A stretch of DNA of 64,000 nucleotides from Hygrocybe punicea (GCA_963556145.1 OY744469.1:2480001-2544000); one strand, 5' to 3'. Counted from the stretch's first letter, positions 1 through 12,715 are shown. Notes: generated from the letters alone by a model not told the origin. Translations and numbers: made by a program.

Positions 1-1143
1 AAAACGTAATCCAGACATGAACGAACCTCCTGGTTGCCAATCTTTACCGTGGATAACACCATGAACGCGATGATCTGGTTTGACTTGCTGCCGCAGAACG
101 GCAATGGCAGAATACGCGATGAAGGCTGCATCCAAAGCATTCGTTCCTTCCCAAGGCATCCCGCCGGCATGAGCACTGGTTAACATAATAAGAAACCTGA
201 GCAGTCAGCGACTCCAAAAATTGCAGTGGACTGACGAATGCCCGAAGTACTCGACTTCGATTGCTTGCAATGCAATACAAGGCCCCAGACTAGCCGAGTG
301 AGCAGGGCCAGGGCCAGGATGAGACCTACGAGAATAATCAAAAGAGAGCATTTCCTTCTAAACATCGCTGAGGACGAACATAATGCAGGCATCCATTTCT
401 TTGTATGCTCCGCGGTTAATAAGGATTATCTTCCCTCCTCCCCCTCCTTCCTCGGCTAATATTTCGTATATGGGCACGTGAATGTGACGTGGAGAAGTAA
501 AAATACCATTACTTGCCTGGAGTCCCCAGAAGAATAATTTTCCCAGGGACGTTGTGGACTTCCAAAGCCTCTTTCACCGCTAGGGCGGTTCCGACCCCTT
601 TTGGGAAGGTGGATGTAAATGTCCATTATGCAAAGGATGATGATATACTAAGGAACTCACCACTAATAGCGATGAGGTTGTGCCCGCAAGCATGGCCGAT
701 GTTGGGTAACGCATCCATCTCAGAGTTAATGCCGAGTACTCTGCCTCCCTTTCCGTGCTTGAACTCTGCTTTCCATGCTGTGTCCAGCCCGAGGTAATGT
801 TTGGTTACCGTGAAGCCATGTCCAGACATAAAGGCGGTCAGGATGTCGTGTGCAAATCTGGCATTAAGAATTAAAACATTTAACATCAAATGCCCGAAAG
901 AACCTAGTAACCTTTCTTCGAAAGCGACCTCGGGATGGTCTGTGAACGAACGTCAATGACCTAGTTACTTACGGTTGAATACCATACCGTGAATTTGCAA
1001 ACTCAATTTCCGAAGCTCAGGGTCAAGCTCGTCAAGTTTAGCTTCCATCGTCTTCGCTACTTCGGGACTGAAGAAATTCACCGGCTCGAGCGGTGAATAG
1101 GAAGGAGGCTTGTCGTCCGACCACCAGTCCGACTGTTGCCCAT
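1..1143 (-). CDS. M20-family amidohydrolase (ACY1L2/PM20D2-like), C-terminus off the left edge
   Basis: Metallo-amidohydrolase of the M20 peptidase family, which hydrolyses amide bonds of small N-acyl or dipeptide substrates, probably in the cytosol. Reading right to left, exons join in frame to give LSLQIHDHPEVAFEERFAHD, then GINSEMDALPNIGHACGHN (metal-binding Asp and His), GKIILLGTP, GGGGKIILINRGAYKEMDA, a Pro-rich SHPGPGPAHSASLGP segment and EVEYFGHSAHAGGMPWEG, which is the dimerisation-domain signature. At least six exons are needed. One intron near 385 needs the unusual donor GTTCGT, but the join it gives matches the family closely. The start is uncertain: the Met at 1048 is in frame, and the frame stays open upstream to about 1143, where a further small exon could begin. 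The last part of the protein lies beyond base 1. No disruption is visible. The exact substrate cannot be told from sequence. Confidence 0.85.
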
Positions 1144-1672
1144 GAGAAAAATCGCAGCAGGGACTAAAATGAACGTAAGGGACCTATGTACATCGCCAAA
1201 ATATTACTAAATTGCAGAAAATAAATTTCAAATATGACATGGAGAAGACGAACGTTCTGCCATTGCTCTGTCCCTGCAGCTCTGGAATCCGCCAGTTGTT
1301 TTTCTGGCATTCTTGTGTTACCACCTGCATTATTGCCATTGCGTGCCCGAAAAAAATTCCGGCAAGGCCTTAACCTGAACAAACTGTGGAAGCATCCAAC
1401 CTGGCATTCATACCGCGACATCGATTCGCAAAAAGGAGGGATTTGGGAGTGCGGAGTGCGAGAGTGCCTGGCCTTATTTATGGGTACCGGACGGACTTAT
1501 TTAGTACCCTCGAAGTGCATAGTTACCGTCTCCGAGCTCATCGGAGTTGTTTCAACGATCACGGTAGAGGTTCAGACATTCCTGTAAAACTACTTAGCCT
1601 GAATTTGAAACGTTGTAACATAACATAACAAAAGAAATCCGTAAACGCTGGATCCAGAAACCACCAAACGCC
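1144..1672. other. Intergenic, no gene recognised
   Basis: This stretch lies between the M20 gene and the DUF7330 gene, both on the minus strand. It probably contains the promoter, and perhaps a short first exon, of the M20 gene and the terminator of its upstream neighbour. Open frames here on either strand show no family resemblance. Confidence 0.4.
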
Positions 1673-2776
1673 TCACGCAGAACGACTGCAACGAGTCTGC
1701 CGGGACTTGGTCCCACCCAAGATCATGTCACCCAGCTTCTTCCAGAATCCCGGCTCATATAGATACTTGTCTTCACCGCTCAATCCCACCGTTATCTTGC
1801 CACGATTGGTGGTTAGTTGGCAGTAATCGTTAGCAGCGACAGAATCCGGTCCCGCAGAAGCACTCGGGTGCCCCATTAATATCAGAGCTTCGTCATCGTT
1901 CGCATTCATAACTTGCATCATGCTGGCTAGAGCTGGCAAGAACTTCAAACTTCCCTTGCGAGTTCGAAGTTGGATAGCACCACGGTAGTTTTTAGGAAGG
2001 AGGACCACAATATTACCTGTGGGCAAATTTTTGAAATAAGAATGGTGACTTTAGTATGAGTTTGTGTATCCAAACAGCGACCCCGGGTGCGCAGTTCACA
2101 AAGAGGACGATTTTGATCAACATCCTACATAGAACCAACGAGCAAATCGCTTTAGAGAACGATGATACATACCGCTTCGAGAATAACCATCGAGATTGAT
2201 ATGCTTTGATGCCTGCAAGGACAACTGGAATTCAATCATATTAGGGCATGTCATTTTCAGCAGAAATTGCACAACGATACCAGGTTGACGGCGATATCAC
2301 CCGACCGACTCGCCAGTTGGACATTAGCTTTGGTTATGCTGTCGGGAAGGCCTTTAATGACTAAATTAAGGTCTATGACGCCGCTTTTTGTTCGGAAAGA
2401 GGCGTTTGAGAGAGCCCTTCGAGAGCGCTTCCATGATCTCGATGGCTTCTTGAGAAGGTACGAATCCTGGACTGGGAGGTCCGGGTCGATATGGTAGGTG
2501 CCTGCCAATGCCAAATATGAACGTCCCGAACTTATGAAAGATGAAGTATGGCTTGGAAGACCAACCGACGACATCCTGGTGGCGGGTTTGAATGGTTATG
2601 TTGTTAACCGAACCTCTCTCAGTGAGCCCCTGACTATACGGTGGTGGGTGGTCCTCCTAGAGATATCAAATAAATATACCAGCTTGACGTCACGATGTGA
2701 CGAAACTTACCGGGCTTGATTTAGGCGGGCAGGGAATCCGAGTCAGATTAACAGAGGAAGTGGTAGTGAAGGTCAT
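1673..2776 (-). CDS. DUF7330-type protein, 253 aa
   Basis: Protein of the family annotated in mushrooms as DUF7330; function unknown. Five exons join in frame: 2711-2776, 2566-2656, 2281-2501, 2173-2212 and 1673-2016, totalling 762 nt or 253 residues plus stop. The start ATG at 2776 gives a Thr/Ser/Pro-rich leader, then PPPYSQGL, the segment NNITIQTRHQDVVGTYHIDP, and a beta-rich body with SGVIDLNLVI, ASRSGDIAVNL, HINLDGYSRSGNIVVLLP and TTNRGKITVGL. These repeated short strands with Gly turns resemble a bacterial-type adhesin-like beta sheet, as seen in DUF4097-like proteins. The C-terminus is EPGFWKKLGDMIL plus a basic tail. No signal peptide or membrane segment is seen. All introns are GT-AG and 64-156 nt. 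I am sure it is a gene; the family name comes from recalled resemblance. Confidence 0.72.
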
Positions 2777-3271
2777 AATATGGCACTAACCAGGTTGTTG
2801 GGGCGGGGGGTAGGTCTTTTTGAATCATACTTGCGAAGTCCAATCTGCGTTTGCAGGCACAGCGGACTTGAGCTTATAACTAATCCCGGGCCAGTGCTGC
2901 GGCCCAGGCTGTGCCGCCGGTTGTACCTTTACGTGGGTAGTATATGCCAACCGCTTACGCGGAGATCGGCCGCAATCATTATTTACATAAACCACCAATA
3001 CGGATAATACGCTTATTATACCTCTGTATGCCAACAAGTCTTGGAAACAGACAAGCAATAAAGCCTACGGAAAGTTAAGTACAATATACAGACGGCTTGC
3101 ATTGTAATCTAATATGATGTGACCATTCAAGCAGCTGGAACAACAACGGGAGTAAAAACGAGAGCAAAAACACCTTAAACCGCAGATGTAATGACCGACA
3201 ATCACGCCAACAAATACTAATTGATCTTCACAAGGTTGAATTATCCGAGGTGAGCTAGCATAGTCCGAACG
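2777..3271. other. Intergenic, nothing recognised
   Basis: This stretch should contain the promoter of the DUF7330 gene and the 3' untranslated region of the R3H-SUZ gene. No open frame with family resemblance, RNA gene or repeat was found. Confidence 0.4.
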
Positions 3272-6200
3272 TTATGCTGGTATCACCATGGACGAACCGT
3301 TTGCGGGATCTGCACTTGGATCATCAAGTGACAGTGAAACTACTTGACCAAGTAAAATCGCGCTCGTAACCGCCTCTCCTCGGGCAATTTCCTTGTCCTT
3401 GTCCAGACTTTGCTGAGGACTGGATTTTCCAATGTTGTTAGGCCGTCGCACGATCTTGGGGTTGTAAAGCTCTACACTCCCCTTCGGTGGTGGTCGCTCA
3501 AAGCCATGATCCTGGTCGTCAACTCGCATGGTATTCGGGCCTGCGTTGGAGTGGTGTACCAAGGCGTTTCCCGAATGGACAAGTCCAGGGCTAGGCATCA
3601 GAATCGAACGTGTTGAAGACGAGTTGGTCCATACACCAGCTATCACCGGTGTCCGCTTCTCTGGCGGGGACGTGACCGAAGACAGGGGTGGAAAATCGGT
3701 GGATTGGAGAAGGACAGGGGACATCTGTGGAATTTGCGACTGATGGGATAACATGCTGGTATCGCCATTTCTGCCGGGAGAGAGACTTAGGGAATTATTC
3801 AGAGAGTGAGGCGAAGGCAATGTTGATTGAGATTTCAACCCAGCAGACCATTCAGATCCCGGGGACCCGTGATGTCGAGGGTGAGGTGTATGCAGCGTGG
3901 GCTGTGGCTTTAAGCCAACAGCCCAATCAGGTCTTGGAGGCAACGGATGCTGCGAAGAGGCGGTTGACGTATAAGTACGCCGCGACGATGACGAGGTGGT
4001 CGATGACGACTACAGGTGAAGGTATTAGATTAGTCAAATAAAGTATGAAAAGAACTGACAGCAGTGGAGGATGCTTCGTCGCAGGGTGATGTCTTGTTCC
4101 CCGTACTCCCAATGCTCGTCCCCGAGCCCCTTCGCATACTTCCGCTGAGTCGAGGCCCTACAACTGCGTCACCATTGTTTATGGGGCTCATGCCAGGCCC
4201 TGCTCCAGGTCCGCTATAGCTGAAACCACCAATTCCGGGGGGATAACCCCACCCTGAACGAGAAGGCGGCGGCGCCCCACGTTTGCCAGAACCTGTGCTG
4301 TTTCGAGAAGACGTTCTACTAGAATTACCAGTAGCGTTCCCGTTGGTAAGGGCATTTCTATTGCTATTGAGTCCATTCCCGTTGACATGACGCAAAGTCT
4401 CGCCAGAAAGCATGGGCTGGCCAGTCATGTGTGGTAGCGGGTGCCGGATGTGTTGATCAGGGTGAGGCTGGTAATAACTGGGAATTGGGTACGGAGCGAA
4501 GGAAACAGGCGCCATGTAAGTTGGTTGATATGGTGCGGGATTTTGAGGTAGGGGAGGACCAGGGTGACTTGTGGTCTGCTGAGATTGATTCGGAGGCTGT
4601 TGTTGCATTTGTAGAGCTGGTTGCTGGGGATGAGGCCAGCCGTAGAAATTCTCATATCCAACCTGGTGAATAGGCGTAAACAAGTTCCCCGCCGGTGGAG
4701 GTGGATGTTCAGAATTAGGCAATACACCTTGCTGGAATGGGTAGGGAACGAACAAGGGATAAGGAGCAATGTACGGAGGGTGCGGTGATTGGCCAGGTGG
4801 AAGATAAGGGTACACGTAAGGGGCAGCATACCCGGTGCCAGGTCCTTGACCAGTGATTTGTGAAGTGTCGTAAGGAGAAGACGAGGGAGGCTCGTAGAGG
4901 GAAGCATACGTGAAGGGCGACGGTGAGTTTGCTCTCGATCCGCGAGAGCTACCCGAACCGTTGGCATTAAAGGGAGGCGCGGAGGATCGTAGTGATCTCG
5001 ATGAAGATGAAGCAGATGCACTTCCCAATCGCCTACCGTCCTTCGTCTCTCTGGCAACGGAACCGGACCATTCACTTTCTGTCGTGGGTGAGCCAACTGA
5101 TTCGTCGAAATCGTCAAGACCACTACTTCCAGTACCTCCATTTGTAGATGCCGACCCGGAGGCGAGGCTAAGGGAGGACGAGCTGGCGTTCATGTCTTTC
5201 CCCTTCTCTTTCTCGTCAAAGCCCATGAATATTCGAGACCGAGCCTCGTTATACGCTGCCTCTCGTTCTTCGATAGTCATACGCTTTTTACTGCTACCGC
5301 CGGTGGCATTGCTGCGACTGCCAATACTTCCTGATTCCGAGGGCTCGACATCGGAAAGGTCAGCTTCTTCGCCCGCAACAGACCCAGCTTGAGACTGTGA
5401 TTTGTTCCGAAAGCGGTCTTGTGCAGATCGGCGCATGATTTTGATGGCAGGTTGCGCGGCTGTTTCAGCCGGCACGAGCTCGCATAATCGACGTGTAGGA
5501 CTGGGAATAACAAGTGAGATGCAACCCTTCAGCGAGTAGAACGCAGTACTCACATTTTGCTGTCGGGTGTGAGAAGAACAATTATACCTTTGCTTGCATG
5601 ATCACTTTCAGGTGACAGTTTGTAATACGCTGAACAGCGGTGAACAAGAAGTCGTTGATAAGACGTCGAAGGGCACAAGTCCAATCGTGACCTTGAACAT
5701 GAGCAAAAAATCAACATCGCTACTCTTATTCTAACTGGGCCACCACGCGGACCAAAGCCTTGACGACACCGCCGTCATAAAGTTTGGCGCACGACCGAGA
5801 GAAATGGTAATAGCAATCAAGCTCACCGGCGCTCAATAATAAGACTCTCCATAGCCTCCCCCAACTTCAAAACATAGAGCCGATCTTTGCTTCTAAGAGC
5901 CTCCAAAATCTGCGGGTCGACTTCCGGCGTTTGACAGGTGGGGCTGTCGTCTGGCTCGCCATTGGGTATGTCTGAACACACTGGTGAGCGCGCATGTGGT
6001 TGATCAATTGTAGAATGTTGGTAGGTAGGAATGGGAACGTATGGAAGCGCTCCAAGGCCCGAGGGTGAACCGGTATTAGACATCGGTCTGGCGTGTGCGA
6101 CGATCATCGAGGAAAAGGGGTGTTGAAAAGGAAGAAGGTCGTTTGTGGGATCCGTCGCAGGAAGAGGCGAAGGGGATTCTGAGATGTACATAGATTGTGC

Positions 6201-6281
6201 AGCCCTCAGCCAGACCGAACGAGATTGCGGTGGAAACAAATAAGGGAGGTCGACCGTATGTTTTCACTCACCGACAGACAT
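3272..6281 (-). CDS. R3H-SUZ domain RNA-binding protein, 892 aa
   Basis: Single-strand nucleic-acid-binding protein of the R3H-plus-SUZ class, whose members act in mRNA metabolism in the cytoplasm. Five exons fit exactly: 6272-6281, 5827-6178, 5554-5691, 4060-5500 and 3272-4009, totalling 2679 nt. The first exon is only 10 nt (MSV plus one base). Without splicing, the frame hits TGA two codons later. The R3H domain runs from about residue 100 (VDPQILEALRSKDRLYVLKL) through the Arg-x3-His core in YQRLLVHRCSAYYKL to KGIIVLLTPDSKIPTRRLCEL. The SUZ domain follows with IKIMRR and TIEEREAAYNEARSRIFMGF near residue 240. The remaining 600 residues are low-complexity Ser, Pro, Gln and Tyr rich, typical of condensate-forming RNP proteins. 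Introns of 50-135 nt are all GT-AG. The domain order matches fungal homologues of human R3HDM proteins. Confidence 0.88.
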
Positions 6282-6589
6282 GACGATCTGCTGAGATTGA
6301 TGAGGTTAATTGTGGGTTGGACTAAGGGAGCGGGCGAGCTTTTCTTCGACGGGGGACAACAGCGTCAAGACCAAGACATCAGGTCTGAGGGGAATGGAAA
6401 GGGTGTTTCGCCAGGCCCAGGATTGTGAAGACCGTGGGAATAAGATTTCTTGAACTCAATTCCATCAATCCGGAAACCAAGGCTCAGCCCGTCACTGGCG
6501 AGCAACTATGAAACACTGCCGTGATATAGTCACCACAATATAATAATAACATCCTGCAGTTAAATACATCTAATAAATAGTAGATGACA
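6282..6589. other. Intergenic, promoter of R3H-SUZ gene and 3' end of GH47 gene
   Basis: About 300 nt between two co-directional minus-strand genes. It must hold the R3H-SUZ promoter and the mannosidase polyadenylation region. No distinct motif could be assigned. Confidence 0.35.
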
Positions 6590-8917
6590 TCAGATACCGA
6601 ATGCCTGCTTCTCCTGCGCCGACCATCTAATGACTGGGAACGGATGTGCTTCCGTATTGAACACCCATTTGTCCAGCGGTACAACATCGTCGTCGATGAA
6701 AAGCAAGTAGAGATACTTCAACCTAAAGTGCGGAAGCATCTGATCAGGTATCCGATACGGAGACTGGCACGACTCACGTTTCGGCCAAGAAGTAACTGAT
6801 GGGTTGTGGAACAGAGAAAACATCAGTCGCAGGACACAAAATGGGGGGGGATCCACCCACCTTGGCATGCTGTCTGATTGGGGTGCCGGTGAATAATCCA
6901 CTCCCTCGAGACAAGCATACCCGCTCGCAGTCTTTGTCTGTAACTCAAGAGCCTGGAAGATCTCCCATCCGTAAACCCGCCAGCGTTTATCCCCTGTAAC
7001 GCGCCACATGAGATACAATGATTCGACTGTCTGTGTTGTACAACGAGCAAGAGGCACACGACGATCAGGCATGTCAGCGACATACAGATCAAGACACCCA
7101 CCTCGGGTCTCAGTACGTACACGTTATTCTTGAATGTGTAGTCCCTGGCATTTCCCTGCGTATTAGTAGGCAACACAGCCTCCTTCACGCCAACACCTGG
7201 TGGCACTCCCCGCCCCCCACTCTTCTTCCACCGCTCTACTGCATTAATCCATTCCCAGCCGACGGTCGTGCTCATGGACAGCATCTCAGGGCCAAGGCCA
7301 GAAACCTGATCCGCGTACGTCAGGTAGCACGTTTGCGCCAGGCCGTCGGCTGCCCATAAGTGCAGCCGTCGTAGATCATATCCTGCTAGAGTTTTGTACC
7401 CTTTTGCTTTCCCTTCGTCCATGCCTTCGCTGAGCTTGACTAGGTCGATCCCGACGGAGGAGAGACGGTTGAGAGGGAGGGTGTGCGCTCCCAGTGCGAG
7501 GAGGCCAGGAAGGAAACAAGACAGGTGTTCGAACTCGTGCTCGAGTTGGTTCCCCGAATGGATAGAAGTAACGTAGAGGAGATGTCGGTTAGTGGTGAGG
7601 TAAAGGAGATTGGTTAATAAGTGAGTCGTTGCGCGGATGTCTGCAAAAAGCTGAGCTCAAGCTGGTTCTCCGAACCGACGAGGTGTGCTTACACATTTCG
7701 AGACTTGATTTATCCGTCTGTGCAGTAAGTAGGTAATGCTTGAGTAGATATTCGTGTCCACTGTCTGCTGCTGCTCCGACAGACAATATTTCTGCGGCGA
7801 AGTGTAAGATTAAGGTTCCTTAACAAATAACCTCATATGTTACCATCATGTGGTTGACCACGGACCAAATCCCAGCCAACCGGCAACATCCCACCAGTGA
7901 GGCGTGTGTCAGCCTGAGCAAGCTTCTCCATCGCGTTCCTGGCCTAGATATCAATCTCGGTGAACAAAGGCGGACGAAATGCCGAAATGAAGGAAAGAAA
8001 GAGGATAATAGGCCCTGGGACGAATGTCTCACCCGATCAAAGTGTGTTTTGTTGCTAGTCAATTTTGCGAGATATGTGAATTCAAGTTGAAAACTGGAGA
8101 TCTCAGCCAATACGCCCCACTGTCCTGAGGAAGGCTTGCGGCTAAAAGTATTGTCACAAGGGCCATCAATGATTGTAGCAGTATCCAATAGGCACCCACT
8201 GACGTCCTGAGATTGACGGAATAGGCAGGGAACCCACTCTCAGTCAAAAACGCGGGGTCGAGGGCGTTTGCAAGCTGATCTGCCTTTTGAAGGAGAATGG
8301 GTTCATGTGAGAGAGCATACGCTGAGAGAAGGCCGCCTAGGTACCGGATCACTGTTTCAAAGAATGGTACGGATGGAGTCTACGAGGTCAATTCGATCAA
8401 AAATCTGAATTAGAACCAGTCAGAACCTTCCCTTACTCGGTGTTCGGTGAAATTTGTCCTTTCAACCAATTCAAGGCCACGTTTGAACTCTGCGTCCAAT
8501 CCCATCAGGAGCATGGTATCCAAGGAGTCAATCGTGGTCACCCCCCACCCATTGAAACTTTCTTGAGGGATCAGAAGAAGGTACACAGCAAATAGGTCGG
8601 AAAACCCACTTGTCGATTGATGTGTTCGAAAGTGGCCTGAGCTCGTCGTGTGGTGCAGCGTGAAGCTCGTATCCGTGATAAGCGTGCAAGAATGAGTTCC
8701 GGACTTGGGTCGCCCTGTCCGCCCAGTCAATGGGTGCCAAGTAGTTTGGTTTCAAGAAGCCTGTGAAGTGGTACAGCGCCCAGAGACAAAGAAAAAATGT
8801 AGCAGTGAATACAAGAAGGCGAGGGGTTATCCGTTTGAGAGGAAGAAACCTGCCGAGTCTGGAGAAACGGCTGGAGAAACGGCTGTTGCTGGTCGCGGTG
8901 TGAAATGAAGAAGACAT
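6590..8917 (-). CDS. GH47 class I alpha-1,2-mannosidase, type II membrane protein
   Basis: Trims alpha-1,2-linked mannose from N-glycans in the ER or Golgi. The start at 8917 gives a short basic cytosolic tail and one membrane anchor (LLVFTATFFLCLWALYHFTG, about residues 34-53), as expected for a type II Golgi enzyme. The catalytic domain follows: RNSFLHAYHGYELHAAPHDE, then after a 47-nt intron FNGWGVTTIDSLDTMLLMGL (acidic catalytic region), VIRYLGGLLSAYAL, LAEISSFQLEFTYLAKL, GAAADSGHEYLLKHYLL, ETVESLYLMWRVTGDKRWR and the calcium-binding FNTEAHPFPVI near the C-terminus. All GH47 landmarks are present in order, with several short introns and no stop or shift seen. It is head-to-head with the ANTH gene, with 315 bp between start codons. 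ER versus Golgi localisation cannot be told from sequence. Confidence 0.9.
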
Positions 8918-9232
8918 TCAAGTTCCCGTTGCGAGAATCACTGGCAGTGCTACCCAGTTTGATCGCAGCAATAAGTGCACGTGATCACTGCCAGCAAATA
9001 AAACAAATATTAATAAAACAACAGGAATTGCGTGAAGGAATTATCACTTGTCTGGATTTGAAGATGCTTTACTCCGTCTTGGTCCACAATCTAAGGTCTG
9101 CACGCGATTGCGCACCCACATATTTCAATGCTTGGATGTATAAGTGGGTGAGCTAGCGCTGAGTGACTGAGTTTCAATGTCCCCAAAATGGACACGGAAA
9201 TTCAAGTTGTTTACACAGCGTCGGCACCAAAC
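8918..9232. promoter_or_regulatory. Divergent promoter region, GH47 (-) / ANTH adaptor (+)
   Basis: The start codons of two divergent genes are 315 bp apart, so both promoters lie here and may be shared. The interval is AT-rich in its middle, around 8995-9025. No TATA box or factor site could be assigned with confidence. Confidence 0.5.
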
Positions 9233-12200
9233 ATGTCCAGTTACGACAAAGTCGTAAAGCTTGCTTGCAAACCAAAAGCAGCTCCTCCAAAAGCCAAGGT
9301 CTATTAGTTTCCTTCTACAACTTGGCCCACAGTTTGAAGGTTTACAACCCATACAGTACCTCGATCAAATCATCGCTGCAACCTGGTCAGAGGATGGCGC
9401 GGTACACGATGTCTGCAAAGCACTGTCTCCCCGCTTCCGGGAACCCAACGTGATAGTGTGTTCGATTTCTGTTCTCGAGCGGACCGAATCATAATGGTGT
9501 CCTTGATGATCTCGCAGGTCGTATTTAAAGCCCTGATTGTCTTGCATACTATGATACGCAATGGCGCAACCGACAATGTCCTGTCCTACCTTTCCACTTC
9601 GGACGTTCTCCATCTGCAACACGTTTCGAGTGGGAATTGGGAAGGTAAAGCACACCAGTTCTTCATAATTCTACTTGCTATAATGACCCCAAACTTTCAG
9701 GTTACAACGCTCCAGAAAATCTCCAAAATTACGCCATCTACCTCGAGGCCCGTATTCGTGCTTATCGTGACCTCAAACACGATGCTGTCCGTGTGCAGTC
9801 CGAGTCAAACCGCGACCTGCGCAATTCCAACTCAATCGAGGAGGATAGTCAACGCAGTCGCGATAACGGCAGTGGACGAGCAGGTGATAAGTCTAGTCCC
9901 ATCAGAAGCAAAACCATTATGGGGAGAAAATTAAGAGTGATGTCCGTGGAGAAGGGGTTGTTACGAGAAACAAAGATCGTCCAACGAATGATTGATGCCC
10001 TAGTAAACTGCCGAGTGAGTTATCGCCTTCTGTCGACTAAATCGGACAGGCGAAGCTGACCTTCCATCGAATCCCCAGTTCTATTTAGGTGATCTAGAGG
10101 ATGAACTTACAACCACCGCCTTGAGAATGCTGGTTATGGATCTGCTCATTCTTTTCCAAGCAGGCAATGAGGGTGTCATCAACGTATTAGGTACAACTAT
10201 TTTTTCAATTCCTTGTTCATTAATTCACACAGTATTTTTATTCAGAACACTATTTTGAAATGTCACACATTGATGCCAAGGACGCGCTTCAGATCTACCG
10301 TCGGTTCTGCAAACAAACTGAAAGTGTCGTTGAATACTTGGGTGTAGCCAAGAAGTTACAGAACCTTCTCAACGTGTCAATACCCAACTTGAAGCACGTG
10401 AGTTTACACCACTGCGTTGCTAGTATTATTACACATTAACAGTGGGTCCTAGGCTCCAGTATTGCTAGCCGGAGCACTCCAGGAATACCTCGATGACCCC
10501 AACTTCGAACAAAATAGGGTCGAGTACAAGATGAATAGGGAGGGTTCTGAGAGAGGCAGCGCAAAAGGACGACCCAAAGAGAGTTCAAGTTCCTCGTCAC
10601 AGGGGAAAAATGCTTGTGCGTTGTCTTCTGGTTGATCATTCAACACTTCGGAGATGAGTACTAATATCTACCTTTCCATTCAGCACCTACGCCCCCGGTA
10701 CCAACGACACCTGCCGTCCCCGCCAGCAAACCGTCTGATAAGCCGGCATCTAACAGGGCAGTGTTCGACTTCTTGACGGCTATCGAGGAAGAGCAGCCAA
10801 CATTGTTCCATCAACAGACCAATGGGTACATCCTGCGTAGTTCCTCTAATTCAAGTCTTTCTCAAGTCTTTCTTATAGAGGCCCCACCACTGCTTACCAG
10901 CAATCTGCGTCTCCCAATCCCTTCGTCCAACTGGGGATGGCTACCGGTCAACCGTTCGCACCGCAGCCATTTATTTCACAATCCTCTCCAGTCCATCTGC
11001 AACCGACTGGGTTTCTGTTGCCACAACAAACTGCCTTTCAACCTCAATTTCAACCCAATCACATCGGTCTTCAGCCTCAACAAGGAAACCAACCATTTCC
11101 CCCTTCTCTGCCAAACCAACCAACCGGGTTTCTCCAACCACATGCTGGCATGCTGCAGCTACAGCCACAACTTACAGGGGCGAATCCATTCAGGCAAAGT
11201 ATGATGTTTCCGCAAGCGACTAGTATGGCGATGTTGGGCAATACTAGCCAATTTCAACAACATCAAGGACAGTCATCCGGCGCCACGTCTGCTTCTTCTT
11301 CTTCATCCTTCCCCTTATCATCTGCTACTTCTTCGACGTTTTCCAATGCTTCTTCTGTAATCTCGCCGTTTTCACAGCCACCGTCGTCAGCTACATTCAA
11401 TCTACCTCTTCGTCCAGCTTCGACACCCCTCACCTCCTTTGTCTCCTCGTTGCAGCAACAATCTCCGACGTCGCCTCCCGTCGCTCAGCCAGTCAAAACA
11501 CATCAGACTGGATCGCGGAATCCTTTCGGTTCGACGGTGGTGGATGTTCCAGCAGTACCAAAGCAACCCACATTGATGGAGTTAACCATGGGAACGAGTG
11601 CTGCCACCAATAGCAACAACACTGGCATCTCTAACGTAAATGACGCTCAGAGCACTCCACAACCATTACAGCAGACCGGACGATTCGGTGGGATGAATGG
11701 ATATGCGGGTTTCAACCCAAATTCTGGTGCTGGTGGTCCGGGAGGATCTGAAATGTCCAGTGTCGCATCTACCTTCTCGTTCCCCAACAGGGCAGGATAT
11801 CCCTTGACTGGAGTTCTCAATGCACAGAATACATCCACGACTGTCACTGGATCGACTTTCTCTGATTCGCTGACATCATTCTCGCAATCCAGCCAGCCTT
11901 CTGGTGCACCGACAATGTCTTACGCCTCTACACCATCATTTTCCTCCTCACCACCGTTGAAGCCTCAAACAACCGGATTTTCGGCCTTGAAACCATTCAA
12001 ACCAACATCATCTTTCGGCGCAGCACTGTTAGATTCTTTACCGCCGATCCCAGGCTCCTCACTCACCACCCCCAGTACCACATCCTCACCGTCAGGGGCG
12101 ACGTCATTCCCGCCTGGTGGCCTTGGTACCCAGCAGACTAATTTCGGAGCTCTTAACACACAGCCTGTCGGCGTTGGGGGATCAGGTTTTGGATCTAGTA

Positions 12201-12505
12201 CACTTGGTGTTGGCCTTCGGCCACAAATGACGGGCGCAGGAGCGGCGAATCCCTTCCGCGCTTCGATGATGCCCACCGGCAGTACCCCGAGTTTTGGCGG
12301 ACCTCAAGTTCAGTTCGTAAGCTCCTCTGTGTCCACCTCATTCGGTGGTAGCGGCAGCCCAAGCGTTCCGACGAATGGGCCGAACCCATCGTTCGGGGCG
12401 AACATGTTCGGAGGGACTGGAAATGCGTTCGCTTCAGGTTTGAACCCTGGGATGACAAGCCAGGACGTGTCAAAAGGGCAGCAAGGTGGATCGTCTTTGA
12501 TCTAA
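9233..12505 (+). CDS. ANTH-domain clathrin assembly protein (AP180/CALM, yeast Yap1801-like), 933 aa
   Basis: Endocytic adaptor that binds plasma-membrane phosphoinositide and clathrin. Nine exons fit exactly: 9233-9298, 9357-9455, 9518-9644, 9701-10014, 10079-10190, 10246-10397, 10453-10615, 10684-10825 and 10879-12505 (2802 nt). The ANTH domain covers about residues 1-290: SSYDKVVKLACKPKAAPPKA, YLDQIIAATW, VVFKALIVLHTMIRNG, LQNYAIYLEARIRAYRDLK and LLVMDLLILFQAGNEGVINV-like helices. The long Gln/Ser/Pro tail carries four NPF motifs (NPFVQ, NPFRQ, NPFGS, NPFRA) for EH-domain partners such as Pan1/Eps15. It also has several L/V-x-x-Q-x-T-G motifs (HLQPTG, PNQPTG, QPQLTG, KPQTTG, RPQMTG), the consensus for Ark1/Prk1-type actin kinases. 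The first intron uses donor GTCTAT. The gene is complete. Assignment to the family is firm. Confidence 0.92.
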
Positions 12506-12715
12506 TTTGAAGCATAGATATTCGTTCTTTCGTTGTCGACCACCTTTGAAATCAGGGACAATATTTTCACTGCCATGGCCATGTAATCTTACTGATGACG
12601 ACCTGTTCATACCCTACTAGTAGTAATTCTCTTTTTGGCAGCATCATTTGGCAATTATTACAAGGCTTCCGAGTCAGCGGCGTGACTTAACTTGCAACTC
12701 TCACTCGTCTCCACA

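Noticed and set aside
4425..5141. 238-codon open frame on the minus strand
   Set aside because: It overlaps the R3H-SUZ gene in a different frame; the R3H-SUZ frame joins perfectly through five exons.
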